This document shows positions 50,273-62,979 of a DNA stretch of 64,000 nucleotides, in pieces. The stretch is from positions 15,731,769-15,795,768 of the forward strand of contig OZ012691.1 in assembly GCA_963942565.1 (NCBI GenBank), in the 5' to 3' direction. Position 1 is the stretch's first letter. Each line of letters opens with the position of its first letter. Both the position numbers and the translations under genes were made by a program. The notes under the pieces are model-generated. The model made no database searches and was not told where the DNA came from. It saw only the letters and a program-made list of their open reading frames with translations. Source of the stretch: Maea johnstoni. Taxonomy: Eukaryota > Annelida > Polychaeta > Spionida > Magelonidae.

Positions 50273-51485
50273 TCCACTACACAGGTATGAATGGATTTGT
50301 TTACGATTCTGTTTAGAACTTCTATGCAAACGCACGCGCTTACGATGTGTATGGAGATGGTTGTCATGGTGACGCTTATGATTCAGGAGGCGGCAAAATT
50401 AAGAATTTCACCAAAAGCTGTCCAATAAGGCAATGTGATTGAAAAATTAAATTACCCACCCACCAACGTGCTCTACTTGTGTTTTCATGTTGCCAAGCAA
50501 CAGGGTGAATGAAATCGAATGAGTACAACACTGCCGCAAGGCATGAAATTTTAATGAAATGTTTAATTGAAAGCAGTTTATATATATGACCCCGATGTCT
50601 GTTAATAATTAAGTTTGCTCTACATATGTAGTGTTATCACATGCACATAATTACCAGAAAAAATGTTGTTGTTTTTTAGAAAGTGACCAACTTATTACAG
50701 GATTTACCGGTGGAATATGTTACCATTCACAAACATTTCATTGTGCAATTTTCATTGTCATACTTCAGTGTGTAGAATTATCAAACATCATCAGCCGAAT
50801 ACCATGAATCTGCAAAATTGAATAACCTATCAACTGTGTCTTATCTTTTGAGATAACTAGGCTCAGATGGGTATGAGCGTTTACACTGATATAATCTTCA
50901 CTCTATTAATCCCGACACATAACATGAATTGGTAAATACATGAATGAACGATAAATAAGTTTACGTTACTCACATGTATGTCTTAATTCCGTCCAGTTCA
51001 CAACGGTAGTACTTGAAAAGAACGTCGAATTCCTTAAGGCGCAATGTTCGTCTGCTCCTAGCTACTGGCCCGCGTTCCCCCGCAGTCAAAACAATATTAA
51101 TTTGTTATCGGCTTACTCTCAAAGACTATCGATGTTTCCAGCTCGGTCGGGTGCCGCTGTCATAATACTGCCATTTGTTATGGCAACCCGGTAGTTTTTT
51201 TTCGACCCATAAATAAATACAACTTCAATGTCAATATATTCGCCTGTATGCATGAATAGTAGTTGGAGTAGTTAGGAGCGATTCAAAGAGGGCCGTCTAG
51301 ACTACTATCGCCATGGAAACGTATACATTATAATTGGGCCAGTTCTTGTGGGCCTCAATGTATTGTATTTGACTGGAAGGAGCATGGTTTGAGAGTACGG
51401 TTTTCATACCATGATGGCAGCGTGCCGTGCACATAAATCCATTAACATCTGCAGAATACTTAGGTCTCACTCATTCGGAAATGTA
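50273..51485. other. Repeat-poor intergenic stretch
   Basis: No gene seen. It holds RFX/X-box-like motifs at 50360-50373, 50489-50501 and 51177-51187, and is unusually free of MITEs for this window, which could mean regulatory sequence. Confidence 0.35.
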
Positions 51486-51689
51486 TTAACCCTTTTGATG
51501 CTGGTAACTAATTTGACTAACACAATGCGATGCAAAAATACTGAAAAAATCACTGAAACCCTGACACATGGGTACTCATCTGAGGGAGGTATTCAATGAA
51601 TATCTACACGACAGGGCTTGGATGGTTTTCAAAAACCCGTTGCGTACTTGTATTTTGGACGAGAATAGCCATAGCATTTGAAGGGTTAA
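51486..51689 (+). mobile_element. TTAA MITE family 1
   Basis: TTAACCCTTTTGATGCTGGT to AGCATTTGAAGGGTTAA. Confidence 0.85.
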
Positions 51690-52253
51690 TCACAAAGCAC
51701 TATTTTACACAACATACATTGTTTTAAAATACCCCCCTCGAATATCCCTCAGACATCTCTCCTATTATATATATATATACTTTATTGACTGTAGATAACT
51801 ACAAAGTGTACAAAGTATATGAAATAAAACAAAAGTATACTATCAGTGTGAGTGACACTTACTGAACATACAAATATTGATGAGTTATGCTTAAGGTTAT
51901 CAGACTATGTGCTCATCCGGGAGGCAAATGGGTTAAGCTTAGAGTAATAGGAATATTAATTCAATTACAATGATTTTTCTCTCCTACCACACAGATACTC
52001 ACTCAGGGTGTAAATGGGTTAAGGTTAGGGTAATTGGAAGATTAATGCAATAACATTGATTTTTCTCTCCTAGCACATGCACAGGGTACACCACACTACC
52101 AGGGATTGGAGGCCCAAGTTTCGCAGAACTATGAGCGGTAGGGATAGCTCCTGGTCTGATCAAAGAACCCGCTTGTGTCTGGTCATCCGAAGTGAACCAG
52201 TGTCCGCCTATGTGATAAAGTCACATCGTTGTGATGTGTGTTTTTATTCCGTG

Positions 52254-52560
<307 letters not shown>

Positions 52561-52726
52561 CATAAAAAGTGATGATGAAGAAATTCAAATCCCCAGATAG
52601 CCAAACTACTGATATGTTTGATATAATGAAACATCAACTATTTCTCAAAATGCTTCTTTGTCATCCAGATACAGTATCTTCATTTGTGGCCAGCTTCAGA
52701 TTTTTTTCGTTTATCGTCATACCTCT

Positions 52727-52935
52727 GCCATAATGTGGCTTAGCCGTGACTAGCCAGTAATAGGAGGTGGCGGAAACTGGAGTAACCGACGAAAATCTCA
52801 TCGCCTAACCCTGAGGCATGGTATCTTTCTCGCATACCCAGAGCAAGATTCGAACCCCCAGCAACATTGGGAGACAGTGAGCAGTCAGCGACAATGCCTT
52901 AGACCACCCGGTCATAAGGGCAGGCCTTGCGTGTA
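52727..52935 (-). mobile_element. tRNA-derived SINE, best preserved copy
   Basis: On the minus strand the head reads GGTGGTCTAAGGCATTGTCG (A box) and GGGGTTCGAATCTTG (B box). The spacing is that of a tRNA with a long variable arm (Leu/Ser type). The body follows to ACGATAAACG. Related fragments lie at 31319, 35225, 45080 and 57990. Confidence 0.8.
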
Positions 52936-53574
52936 AATGCATTAAAGGGGAACTAAAGCCTCGCATACATATTAGCTTATGTGAAAGTAATACACTTCAA
53001 AAATAGGATGCTGTCCTCCTTTTTCTCTCAGTGATCCCAGTGGTGATGGCTGTTCCACACCGACTACTATTCCAGCTTAATTCAAGATTATAGCATTCTG
53101 GCATATAAAAAGCTGGTCATATACATGTACAATGCTGCAGACTTATCCGGGTTGCCAACCCGGTCCTAGGTCCGGGTTGGGATTTTGCAATTTTGCACTC
53201 CACCTCAGAGTTTTAAAACCATTTTTTAAAGAATTAGAGATTGATTTAATGACGCAATCAAGTTGATGTGATTTTAAAAAGTGTATTTAGTTAAATAAAA
53301 TACCCAAATACATGGATGGCCTGATAAATTATGTACAACACAGGATATTGATTCCAGCCTGCACTCAGTGACCCCATGGTTGCTGTCAAAGCGAGTATCA
53401 GAGCAGTTCGTGAAAGTCCAAAAATCATGTAAATTTAGGGTTTCAGGTTTATTGTTTCTTCTTTCTTCATGCTATAATAGTGATTAAGTTAGCAGTGGAG
53501 AGCCGAGGGGCGACTTAAGCTTCGGACCTGCTGACAACCCGTCCTCGGCGCAAACGCCTCGGACGACCCGTACG

Positions 53575-53750
53575 AAAAAACTATGTGTTATGCATAATTG
53601 AAGAATATGCATAATTTTCGCATAAGTTATGCATAAGTTATGCATAATTTATGGATAAACTATTTTTGCCTTAGGGCATAAATTATCCATAAATTATGCA
53701 TAATTTATCCATAATCTATCAGCAGATTATGCATATTTTTCGCATAGGAT
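53575..53750. repeat. Palindromic TTATGCATAA array
   Basis: About eight copies of ATGCATAA/TTATGCAT or the related ATCCATAA in 170 bases, arranged as two facing halves (GTTATGCATAATTTATGGAT against ATAAATTATCCATAAATTAT). The central TTTTTGCCTTAGGGC is unpaired. Confidence 0.75.
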
Positions 53751-54333
53751 TCACGGAGAGATAGCATTTTATCTGTACTAGATTAAGGGTAATTTTTGTT
53801 ATCCTATCCACCACCAGGTGTCTCCCACAATCAATTCATAAAATGAAAGAGTACATTCGAACAGATAATGGCAATTTCCGGGTAACATGTTTGTTGTAAC
53901 CCATATAAACCTTATATATTTAAAAAGCTGATGTTCTGAGGAACATAGTGAATCTAATTTCGACACGCTTGCCCTTAAGATATTTAAAAAAAAACTTAAT
54001 TAAAGAGATGCGCCGAAAAACTGCATCATGACATGAAACGGTATCATCTGTCTATCTCTATAAGAAAATGCACACATATGCGCACATACACACATACATA
54101 CATACATACAATCATATGTGTGTGTGCGCACTCAATCATATCAATCATTTAACTTTTTGTACTAATGAGAAACACAGACAGACGGGTAGATAGATTTTAT
54201 ATACTGAAAGATATACATAAAAATAAATACGTGTCCATTGGTCGTTTAACTTACTGTTTCGTTTACTAAGTTAATTTATGTAATACTGAAGGACGCGCAC
54301 ATGGCCTTTGTTCCGACTTTGTTGTTCCGCACC

Positions 54334-54335
<2 letters not shown>

Positions 54336-54381
<46 letters not shown>

Positions 54382-54430
54382 CAGCAGAAGTAGTGGTAGT
54401 GGTAGTACACGTAGTAGTAGTAGAAGCAGC
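54336..54430 (+). repeat. (TAG)n microsatellite
   Basis: TAG units with GCAGCAG and TGG variants. Frames reading poly-Val or poly-Thr are artefacts. Confidence 0.92.
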
Positions 54431-54738
54431 AGTAGCGAGATGCATACTGGTAACAAAATATTTTGAAAAGATTCGCACATTAGGATTCCATGTTCCGTAT
54501 ATTAGTTTAAAAAACCTAAACATATATATATACTAGAAAAGTTACCGTCCTGCGGACGGAAACCGTGGTCTTCCTTGTAATGGGAAACATATCAGATCAC
54601 CCAGACATCCCCTATCTCTCTCTGCCCCCTCTCTCCCTCTGCGCCAGCTCTCTCTTTCTCTCTCTTTGCCCCCACTCTCTCTTACTCTCACGCTGTCCCC
54701 CTCTTTCTGCCCCCTCTCTCTCTATCTACCCCGCTTCT

Positions 54739-54938
54739 NNNNNNNNNNNNNNNNNNNNNNNNNNNNNNNNNNNNNNNNNNNNNNNNNNNNNNNNNNNNNN
54801 NNNNNNNNNNNNNNNNNNNNNNNNNNNNNNNNNNNNNNNNNNNNNNNNNNNNNNNNNNNNNNNNNNNNNNNNNNNNNNNNNNNNNNNNNNNNNNNNNNNN
54901 NNNNNNNNNNNNNNNNNNNNNNNNNNNNNNNNNNNNNN
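54739..54938. other. Assembly gap (200 N)
   Basis: Exactly 200 unknown bases, flanked on the left by CTCTCTCTGCCCCCTCTCTC-like repeats that probably caused the break. The true length is unknown. Confidence 0.99.
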
Positions 54939-55312
54939 ACAAGACAGACATCGTCGTCTCTAATTATTTTTGTTGCAGAGGGTGGGGGGGGGGGGGGGGG
55001 GGTGGTTAAACGACAACAAACCGTAGAGCTATACAATCAATTGCAAACTTCACAAAATCACCACTGATTATCCTTGGCACACGTCTAAAGATCTAAATGG
55101 TCACGATAAGACGCAGTTTCCTTTCTCTTCTCACACAGTGAAAGTCCGTTGGCCTTTAGTTGTGCAAAAATAACCAGAGGTGTCCTTTCTTTATAAATTC
55201 ACCAGCCCAGCATACCTACCATATATTCTGTGTAAGTTAGTTTCGGTATCTGCCGTTGGGTGTCGCTATCATAAAATACCAAAATTATCCTTGAAATCTT
55301 GAAATGATGGAC

Positions 55313-55416
<104 letters not shown>

Positions 55417-55832
55417 CCCTATATCCCATAACTGGTAAGTTCATGATTCAATTACTATGCAGTCTTGATATGGTAAAAAATTCCAATTTCACGATCAAAT
55501 TTATCAAAATATTTCCATCAATATGTGCGAAACACTTTATCCCATTCATTTCTGGAGCATAAAAATATATTGACATATATGTAAATATCTCTGTACTAAA
55601 TCAATATCTTGAGAGCTTTAAAACTGAAAGATGTTCTTGTAGGCTTAAACAATTCCTCTTGTAAACTCGTTAATATATTTATCTAGTTACGTCTAAAGTC
55701 ATACGGCCACATTAGCAATCTGTGCAGTCCAGATTCATGCGGGTTCTCCTACATTGACTTCTGTGTATATAAGGGGAAGTTCTATGCCTGTTTCCTAGCA
55801 AACTAGCAGTGTGAGGGGTGTCTGAACAGCGT

Positions 55833-56030
55833 AAGGGGCCGATCATTTGGCGTTCAGGGGGGGGGGGGGGGGTATCCCTTTTTTTTGGAAAAAAAATCTC
55901 ACCCTGAAAATCAAGAAGAAAGAAATATTCTGGCTCTGAAAGGTAAGAAATATTTCTGGCCCTAAAATTTGAGCGTTTCTGGCTCTCCCAGAAGTGAAAA
56001 TAATTCTGGCCAGTTCAAAAACCGGGTTAG

Positions 56031-56067
<37 letters not shown>

Positions 56068-56094
56068 TGTGGGAGTATCAAATGGACCGCCCCT
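55833..56094. mobile_element. Palindromic element with poly-G and poly-C arms
   Basis: The left end GGGGCCGATCATTTG and right end CAAATGGACCGCCCC are inverted, and inside them lie a G run (about 55857-55872) and a C run (about 56031-56065). The core repeats TTCTGGC(T/C)CT. Probably a hAT-like MITE; no clear target duplication. Confidence 0.6.
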
Positions 56095-57180
56095 AATCCG
56101 GATGTGTTTGTACCAGGTAGCTGTTTGTAACTCTCTGACTACCTCTTTCAAACATGGCAACAATGCCTTAAGTCCAGTAATTAAAGCTGTTGAGATGGAC
56201 ACGGACAAGCTCCACCTGAAGTGGGGACTTTAAATAAGCTTTCAGAAAATGTAATTAAAGAACAATAGCGTCCCATCTTGTTTTCCTTGCTACTTGGAGA
56301 TGTTGATCCCAACAAGCACCAATTCATGGTGTCCCCAGTGACTAACTGCATGACTGACCACTCTAACCACTCCCACCGTCCTCCAGTTGCCAAGAAGGGC
56401 CTTACTATCTCAACAATATCTTTTCGACAAAGGTTATTTCGGATATTTTTGAAGGATTTATGTTAATCAATATCCGAACTAAAACTCTCCATGAACTATT
56501 TTGAAAATAAAAGGCAATCTAAGGTACACTGAATTTCCAATAGTGTCAAAGATTCTTTTTTCAACAACTGGAGAAACCTTAAGCATGAATTGGTTTAAGC
56601 TATATCGAGACAAAGGGTCTCGATTGTTCGGTACAAAGGGATGGCAAGATAGCATCAAAGACATCATATGGACACAAATGTCAGGTAGAGTTTTCTTAGG
56701 GTATATTTCAATTGGAAATATTCTCACTACAGATATAGTTCTCTGACTGGATTCTATACTGTTTGGTGGTTCGTCACCATGGTACCCGCATCATAAGGTA
56801 ATGTAACCGAATCAGTTGGACCGTTTAACTCATTCATGCCTGTAATGGTCTGCCCTGATAGCGACATTCAAAGTGGACTGCGTTGAATTTTTATCTCATC
56901 GGTAAGTAACAGTTAACCCTTTTGTAACCAGGGACTGGGTTTATAATCTAATTATGTTAAAAAAAATTAACATGTTACAATGTCTCACTCGTTGAGAGAG
57001 GGATTTGCATTAAATAGTCATGCTAAGGGAGGGGGGGGGGGCAGAGTGTTTTTTTTCGTTACGTTTTCGTTCTCACCGTCATAAGGATCCCAAGTAACAT
57101 TATGAGAGTGATTGTTCAGACTGGGCTAATCCCTATAGGAATATGAGAAATAGGCGTAAGAACGATATAATAACAACGTC
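56095..57180. other. Intergenic stretch, no gene seen
   Basis: Short frames only. A G run lies near 57020-57031. Confidence 0.4.
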
Positions 57181-57199
57181 ACTACATAGCGTGCCTGGA

Positions 57200-57545
57200 A
57201 GAAACAAGAACAACAACAAGAACAAGAAGAATGAGAGGAGGGGGGGGGGGGGGGAAGACGACGAAGACGGAAAATAAGAAGAAAATGTTGAAGGGGTTGC
57301 GAAGAAGAAGAGAAAAGAAAAAGATCAACAACAACAATAACAACAACAACAACAACAACAACAAAAAAGGTGAAGGGATAGGAAAGATGAAGAAGAAAAA
57401 GAAGAAGGATAGGGAAGGAGAAGGAGGAGGTAGGAGATGTAATAAAACTAAGGAGATAACGCAGTGATGATGATGATGATGTTCACGATGATGATGATGA
57501 TCACGATGATGACGATAGTGATAATGGTGATGAAGACGAGAAAGA
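57200..57545 (+). repeat. Trinucleotide-rich tract (AAC, AAG, ATG units) with a G run
   Basis: AACAACAACAACAAC, AAGAAGAAG and GATGATGATGATG blocks with a G run at 57240-57254. Coding frames through it give homopolymers. Confidence 0.85.
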
Positions 57546-57989
57546 AGAACAGCAGCACCACGACAATTACAACTACACGCGATAAATCAATGTCCATCTT
57601 TATTCTCACACATCATCCATATCTATATTCGTTAAAGCAGCATCTCTCGGTCGAAGACAACTTCAGAATTCATTCGAAATACTGTACATGTACCCATCCT
57701 ACAAATTATTTTGGAGCGTTATATTAGAAGTCCTATTTCATGAAAAACATCTATCAAGAGACGTGAAAATCTAGTCATCTATTTTAGAAATTGTTGGACA
57801 TTGATTAAGCAATTGAAAATAACTCAGAATTGCAAAGAAAATCGCCAATAATGTTCTTTGAAAGCGTTGTAGCCAACATAAAAGAGTATGTGCTGACCGG
57901 CACTAGCTAGCTAAGAATTAAGTATTTAAATTTATATTGCCGTCGTTTTTTCTGTCAAATAGAAGGAGGATGAATAATGACTAGCAAGT

Positions 57990-58150
57990 TGTTTTTGGTG
58001 GAACACACTGGCTTACCCGAGGAATACCACTGCCTATCCCCAAGTTACCCACATCATTTCTCATATACCTTGAACTGGATACGAATCCGGGAAGTGGTAA
58101 GAGACAGCAAGAAGTCATTGACAACCCCTTGACCACTCGACTAGCCAAGA
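57990..58150 (-). mobile_element. Decayed tRNA-derived SINE
   Basis: On the minus strand: GAGTGGTCAAGGGGTTGTCA (A-box region), CTTGCTGTCTCTTACCACTT and GGATTCGTATCC (B box). Same order as 52727-52935. Confidence 0.65.
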
Positions 58151-58500
58151 AAGGTGAGTAACATGTGCTTGGGATATTACGCAACACGCGTATCGTGACG
58201 TCACACTCGTCATCCAAGACAACAGATGCATAAGCCATAGTACTTAAAGAGGGCGCCCTATGCTCTTCGTTACGTCACTGGAATTCTAAGGTCTGTATGG
58301 TACTCTCAGGTAATGCATCTTGCTGATGTAATCGTCGATGTTACTCCACCGGCTTAGCGGTGTAATTTGGCATCTACAAAGAAATGCAATAGTGGGGACT
58401 TATGGAAAGGTCGGTAACAGTACTTCGGACTCGGTGAGCCCACTGCACCCCTGGATGAGGGTATAAAAGCAACCACGATCCTCTTAAACACTGAGGTAGA

Positions 58501-58731
58501 TTAACCCATAATGTCACGTCTGTATAGACCAAAAATGACCAGACAATTTTGATAATATATTTTTAATAACAGTGCTTTTGGGAAATATCTCAAGGAGATA
58601 TGTTCATCAGGACATAACCCACAGGTATCTTCCAAATATTTTGAAAACTAATGCTTGATTTCTAAGTTACTGTTGAAAATATCATACATACAGACGACAC
58701 TTGAAGAGGTGTCCAGCCACGAATGAGTTAA
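58501..58731 (-). mobile_element. TTAA MITE family 2
   Basis: TTAACCCATAATGTCACGTC to GCCACGAATGAGTTAA, with ACAGACGACACTTGAAGAGG inside. Confidence 0.8.
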
Positions 58732-58953
58732 CCAGTTCATGCCCGGCGTGGCCATGCGACCTGACGATAACTGGGATACATCACCAAGGACGCTGCTGCT
58801 CAATGCTGCACAATACTAACTGGAGGACCTTTCTATACAACATACACTAATCTACAAGATATGCACTATATTTCACAGTCTCCAAGCATTCCTCAAGCAT
58901 TTCCGCCAGAAGCCAACGTAAATGGGGTTCAACAAGATACCAATGAAACGCCA

Positions 58954-59171
58954 ATAACCCTTCCATTGCTGAAGCTACTTTTGTCCAAGAACAAGGATCC
59001 AACTATTCTTGAAAACCATCTTAATCCTGTTATGTTAGTAATCTTTGGATAGCACTCTTTGAGTACTCTCAGATGAGTACCCATATGTCAGGGTTTGAAT
59101 TTAGTCATTTTAAAGGCTTTTTTGCATCATTTTGTATTAGCTAAATTAGCCTCCAGCTGCGTAAGGGTTAA
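58954..59171 (-). mobile_element. TTAA MITE family 1
   Basis: ATAACCCTTCCATTGCTGAA to CTGCGTAAGGGTTAA. Left TTAA changed to ATAA. Confidence 0.82.
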
Positions 59172-59945
59172 GGATCCAGTGCTGCAGCAGTGGGTGCGCA
59201 CCTGCTTCATTCGCATCAGTGAATCCGGTGAAAAATACATCAAGTTATTTATAGGTTTGCATTTGGTACTATACAGTTGGATGGATGGAGACCTTATTCC
59301 CGTATAGCAACGGCGATGACAAAGATGCGGCTGACTTCCTAGCACTCACGGTAGAGCTTGACAGTGTGTACACACTGAATAGGTGAATACGTTCATCGAA
59401 AAAGTTAAACGAACCAAAAAGTGCAAATATGTTAAAGACAGTAAGCGGACTATATGAAGGTATGGGGCTGACGTTTTAACTTCAAACGAATGACAACGAT
59501 TGTGTGTGTAGGCGTAGATGACCAAACTGTATTTTAACCTAGAGACACAGTACCGAACCGGACTGGATTTAACCTACATAGGCCAGCCCCTATTGGACAC
59601 ACACATTTGTGGAGGACATGGGACTGACTTAGTAACATACAGCGTTAGTAAGTCAGTAGTACAACGAGAGGATACTTACACAGTAGCAGGGACATGCACA
59701 ACTCCGTATATACGACTCTGACAGGACCCAGGAGAAGTGAACATCAAGAGTTTGGTTTACAAATTAGTACATGGTAACTAACCCATGCAGGAGGTCTGTT
59801 AAAAGGATGCCTGACGCATGGGATGGTTGCTGTGAAGATAAGACTGGTCAGCGAACACTTAAAGCCGTCTTTATCCTGGATTTAAAATTGAGGAAACTTA
59901 GTGCTCTTTAAGTGAGTTTTGATATGAGTAATATGGTTCTTGGAA
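59172..59945. other. Intergenic stretch, no gene seen
   Basis: Frames up to about 70 codons, none with recognisable content or splice context. Confidence 0.4.
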
Positions 59946-59948
59946 GAA

Positions 59949-60002
<54 letters not shown>
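59949..60002 (+). repeat. (CT)n microsatellite
   Basis: About 26 CT units. Confidence 0.93.
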
Positions 60003-60005
<3 letters not shown>

Positions 60006-60073
60006 ACTACCATCACTACTACTGCTGCTTCAACAACAACAACAACAAGAGCAATTAAAGCAATATCAAACGC

Positions 60074-60083
60074 TACCACCACC

Positions 60084-60159
<76 letters not shown>

Positions 60160-60160
60160 G
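60074..60160 (+). repeat. (ACC)n/(ACT)n microsatellite
   Basis: CCACCACC units followed by about 22 CTA units; a CAACAA run precedes it. Confidence 0.93.
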
Positions 60161-61250
60161 TGTCTCAGACTCCTCATATTATTTTTTGTTTCCTCCTGAC
60201 ATGACCCTCTTTTCAAAATATGCTTCCGTTTGAAATTTATCTTCAAATTATCTAGGCCTATCTTGTCCTTTGCACGAATGAACGGGTCAAAACTCAATTT
60301 CTATGGTTAAAGTTAAAAGTTATAGCAAAATTCGCCCTAGTCTATATGAAACACTGACAAGTCTAAACTCATATACTTATATTCCTATTAAGATAGTTTA
60401 TGTGGTTTACGTAACTACTTTTACTCAGTTTTTCTTCTTACCCGTCTTTATTCAACAATTCAGCCTATACAATATGTATGATGCCAGAAATGCATTACAT
60501 AGTTTCCAATTTCAACTCTATCCAAATTGTATAACCAATTTATAAGCATGGTGTTGAAAATGAGAAAAAATGCATTTCCGAATTTCAGATTCCATAACTT
60601 TTGAAGAAATTTATAATTGGAAAAATTGTGATATCATTCCCTCCGAAATACTCCTTGCTATGAATATGTCAGCTATCATGCAACTCTGTTGACACTTGAT
60701 ACGCAAAATGCCTCTTAGAAGTGACCATGTTCTCGTGAAATGTGATAAAGAGAAGGGGGTCAAAACTACTTCCTGCTTGCCAGTGATGGCTCAGACATTC
60801 ACAGTTGATCTGATTATGAGGAAGAGGATGTAGGCTTTAACATTCATGTATTTTAAAAAAAAATCTCAAAAGGATCATATATTCACAAATTAACCCTTTA
60901 AGTCACCTTAACTCTTTTGGAGCTTCACAGTCCCGTTAGTCAACTAGTTCATTGTCGCGCCCTAAAACGTCCTGACAATTTGGAGTATAGCTTTGACAAG
61001 AGAATCTCTTGGAACAAAAGGTGAAGGGGAAACGTTGCTTATAAGTTACATTTGCAGCTCTCCCTGAAATAGGTTGTACATTTTTGCTTAACTCCAAACT
61101 TATCATTGATCCAGACGAGACGGAGATATTTTGGCACGAATTTGTTAATCTAATCGGATCATTGTTTTTACACATATTTTATGGCACTAAATGTCCTATG
61201 TGTGCCGATGCGCCTTTAATATAAGCAGTCATTCATTCATTCTTTAATCT
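60161..61250. other. Intergenic stretch, no gene seen
   Basis: AT-rich with short frames only; no repeats recognised from elsewhere in the window. Confidence 0.4.
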
Positions 61251-61257
61251 AATATGT

Positions 61258-61925
61258 AATGCTAAATGTGCCCACTCTCTCTCCTTGGAGGTCAGACGCT
61301 AAGAGTAATGATCCATATTACACGTTTTACGAATACATGTATATCATATATTCAGAAGATTCGGAGTCTCTCGGCATGAAAGGGTTAATCTGCAATGTTG
61401 AATGTACCCCCTCTAATTGCCAGACAGAAGCTACGAGTAATAATCCATAATAAACTGATTACAAACATATCATAGACTCAGAAGAACCGGTGTCTGTCGG
61501 CATAAAAAGGGATATAATCTATAATGTTAACCAATTCACACTTAAAGTTCCTCTATCAAGTATCGTCTGCTTCTCTCATACTTTTTAAAAATATCTTGGG
61601 AATAAAGCAATAGTTGACAAAATATTTGAGGGAGAGTTGGTTAACATTTTCTCTTAAAGTATTGTCCAAACCTTGCTTCTGTCAGTGTAATATTTCCAAA
61701 ATTGTAAGACCTATTTTGGCCGCTCTGAGTGTAAATGGATTAAATATGCCCCCTCCCTCATTGGTGGACAGAAGATTGATGATCCATATTTAACTGTTTA
61801 CGAATACATGTATATCGTAGATACAGAATATTCGAAATCTCTCGGCATGAAAGGGTTAATCTGTAATTTCAAAGGTACCCCCCCCTTTCATTGGTGAGCT
61901 AAGGCTAAGTCTAATAACCAGTATC
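61258..61925 (+). repeat. Tandem array, 129-136-bp unit, split by a TTAA MITE
   Basis: Unit starts (AATGTTGAATGTACCCC type) lie at 61258, 61394 and 61523, and again at 61865 once the 213 inserted bases are removed. This gives spacings of 136, 129 and 129. Each unit ends near CTCGGCATGAAAGGGTTAAT. Confidence 0.8.
61527..61743 (+). mobile_element. TTAA MITE family 2, inserted in a tandem array
   Basis: TTAACCAATTCACACTTAAA to CTGAGTGTAAATGGATTAA. Removing it with one TTAA leaves AATGTTAAATATGCCCCC, which restores the array unit. Confidence 0.87.
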
Positions 61926-62520
61926 CGTCCCACTCGCTCCGTCAGGTTGCTCATACTAATCATTTAATCCCCTCCGCACTTCCGAGACATTTTAATCCTC
62001 GGCAACCACTTGGGATCGACATGTTTATAATTACAATCCACCTGCAGTCTCGCCACCGATGCCAACAGGTATAATGTGAAGTAGGCCAAACAGAATATTT
62101 TTAGATTTCAGTATAGTATATTGTCTCCTTCAAGAGTCATACTTTATTTACATCATTAATAGATCTAAACAGAACAAAACGCTATGTTCACATTCCGTTT
62201 GATGCTCACACAGGGAGAAGATATTCATTTCTCCGTCTAGGGTAAGTCTTTAGGGTGAACACTCTCCGGAGCCTTATTTCAAAGGTTTGTTGTTTTCTTC
62301 CCGTATTTTATCAGAGAAAGTTCCACGGAAATTGGGATGTTAAAATTGAACCTTCCTTTGCATATCCACTAATACAAAGGTTTTAGGGTGTTCTGCCCTT
62401 GTTACAGGGTTTCAGCAATGCCAAGGGCGATTTGTTTGGTACTTACCTTTTTTCAGTATATCCAGCGCGCATATACAACCTAACAAGCTTGTCGACGTCT
62501 TCTACCTGTTGAAGCTGACA

Positions 62521-62521
62521 A

Positions 62522-62585
<64 letters not shown>
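62521..62585 (+). repeat. (TAG)n microsatellite
   Basis: About 21 TAG units. Confidence 0.95.
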
Positions 62586-62782
62586 TGTTGTGATGACAGT
62601 TTTCAATATATTCACATGCGAATGCGTTAGGGACACTAGAGAAGATGATCGCAGTCAATAGGTAGCATAGCCCCCTCCTACAGCTGAAAGTTGTATTTCT
62701 CAGATTATACGGTCCATTATGCTTTATATTCCAAGGTAACATTTGTATATTCTGGAGAGTGAAAAATGTATGGAGTGTAAAT

Positions 62783-62905
62783 CTACCATATAATTGCTGA
62801 TACTATGTATTATAAATCTACCATATAGTTGTTACCATATATGGTAAATCCCCCATATACAATGTAGTTGTTACCATATATGTTAACTCTACCATTTAGC
62901 TGTTA
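62783..62905 (+). repeat. Short tandem repeats of CTACCATATAGTTGTTACCA
   Basis: Three to four degenerate units containing the palindrome ACCATATATGGT, about 75 bases before the 5' splice-in point of the gene at 62980. Confidence 0.65.
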
Positions 62906-62979
62906 AAGCATGCTGTTCGTCTTGCAGTCAGTCTTCATCAACAAAGTTTGTGTTAACTTTCATTTTCATTTATTTTCAG

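Noticed and set aside
54565-55067. Frames across the N run
   Set aside because: Open only because N bases cannot give stops.
59518-59721. 67-codon frame MTKLYFNLETQYRTGLDLTY
   Set aside because: Short, isolated and without known similarity; chance is likely.
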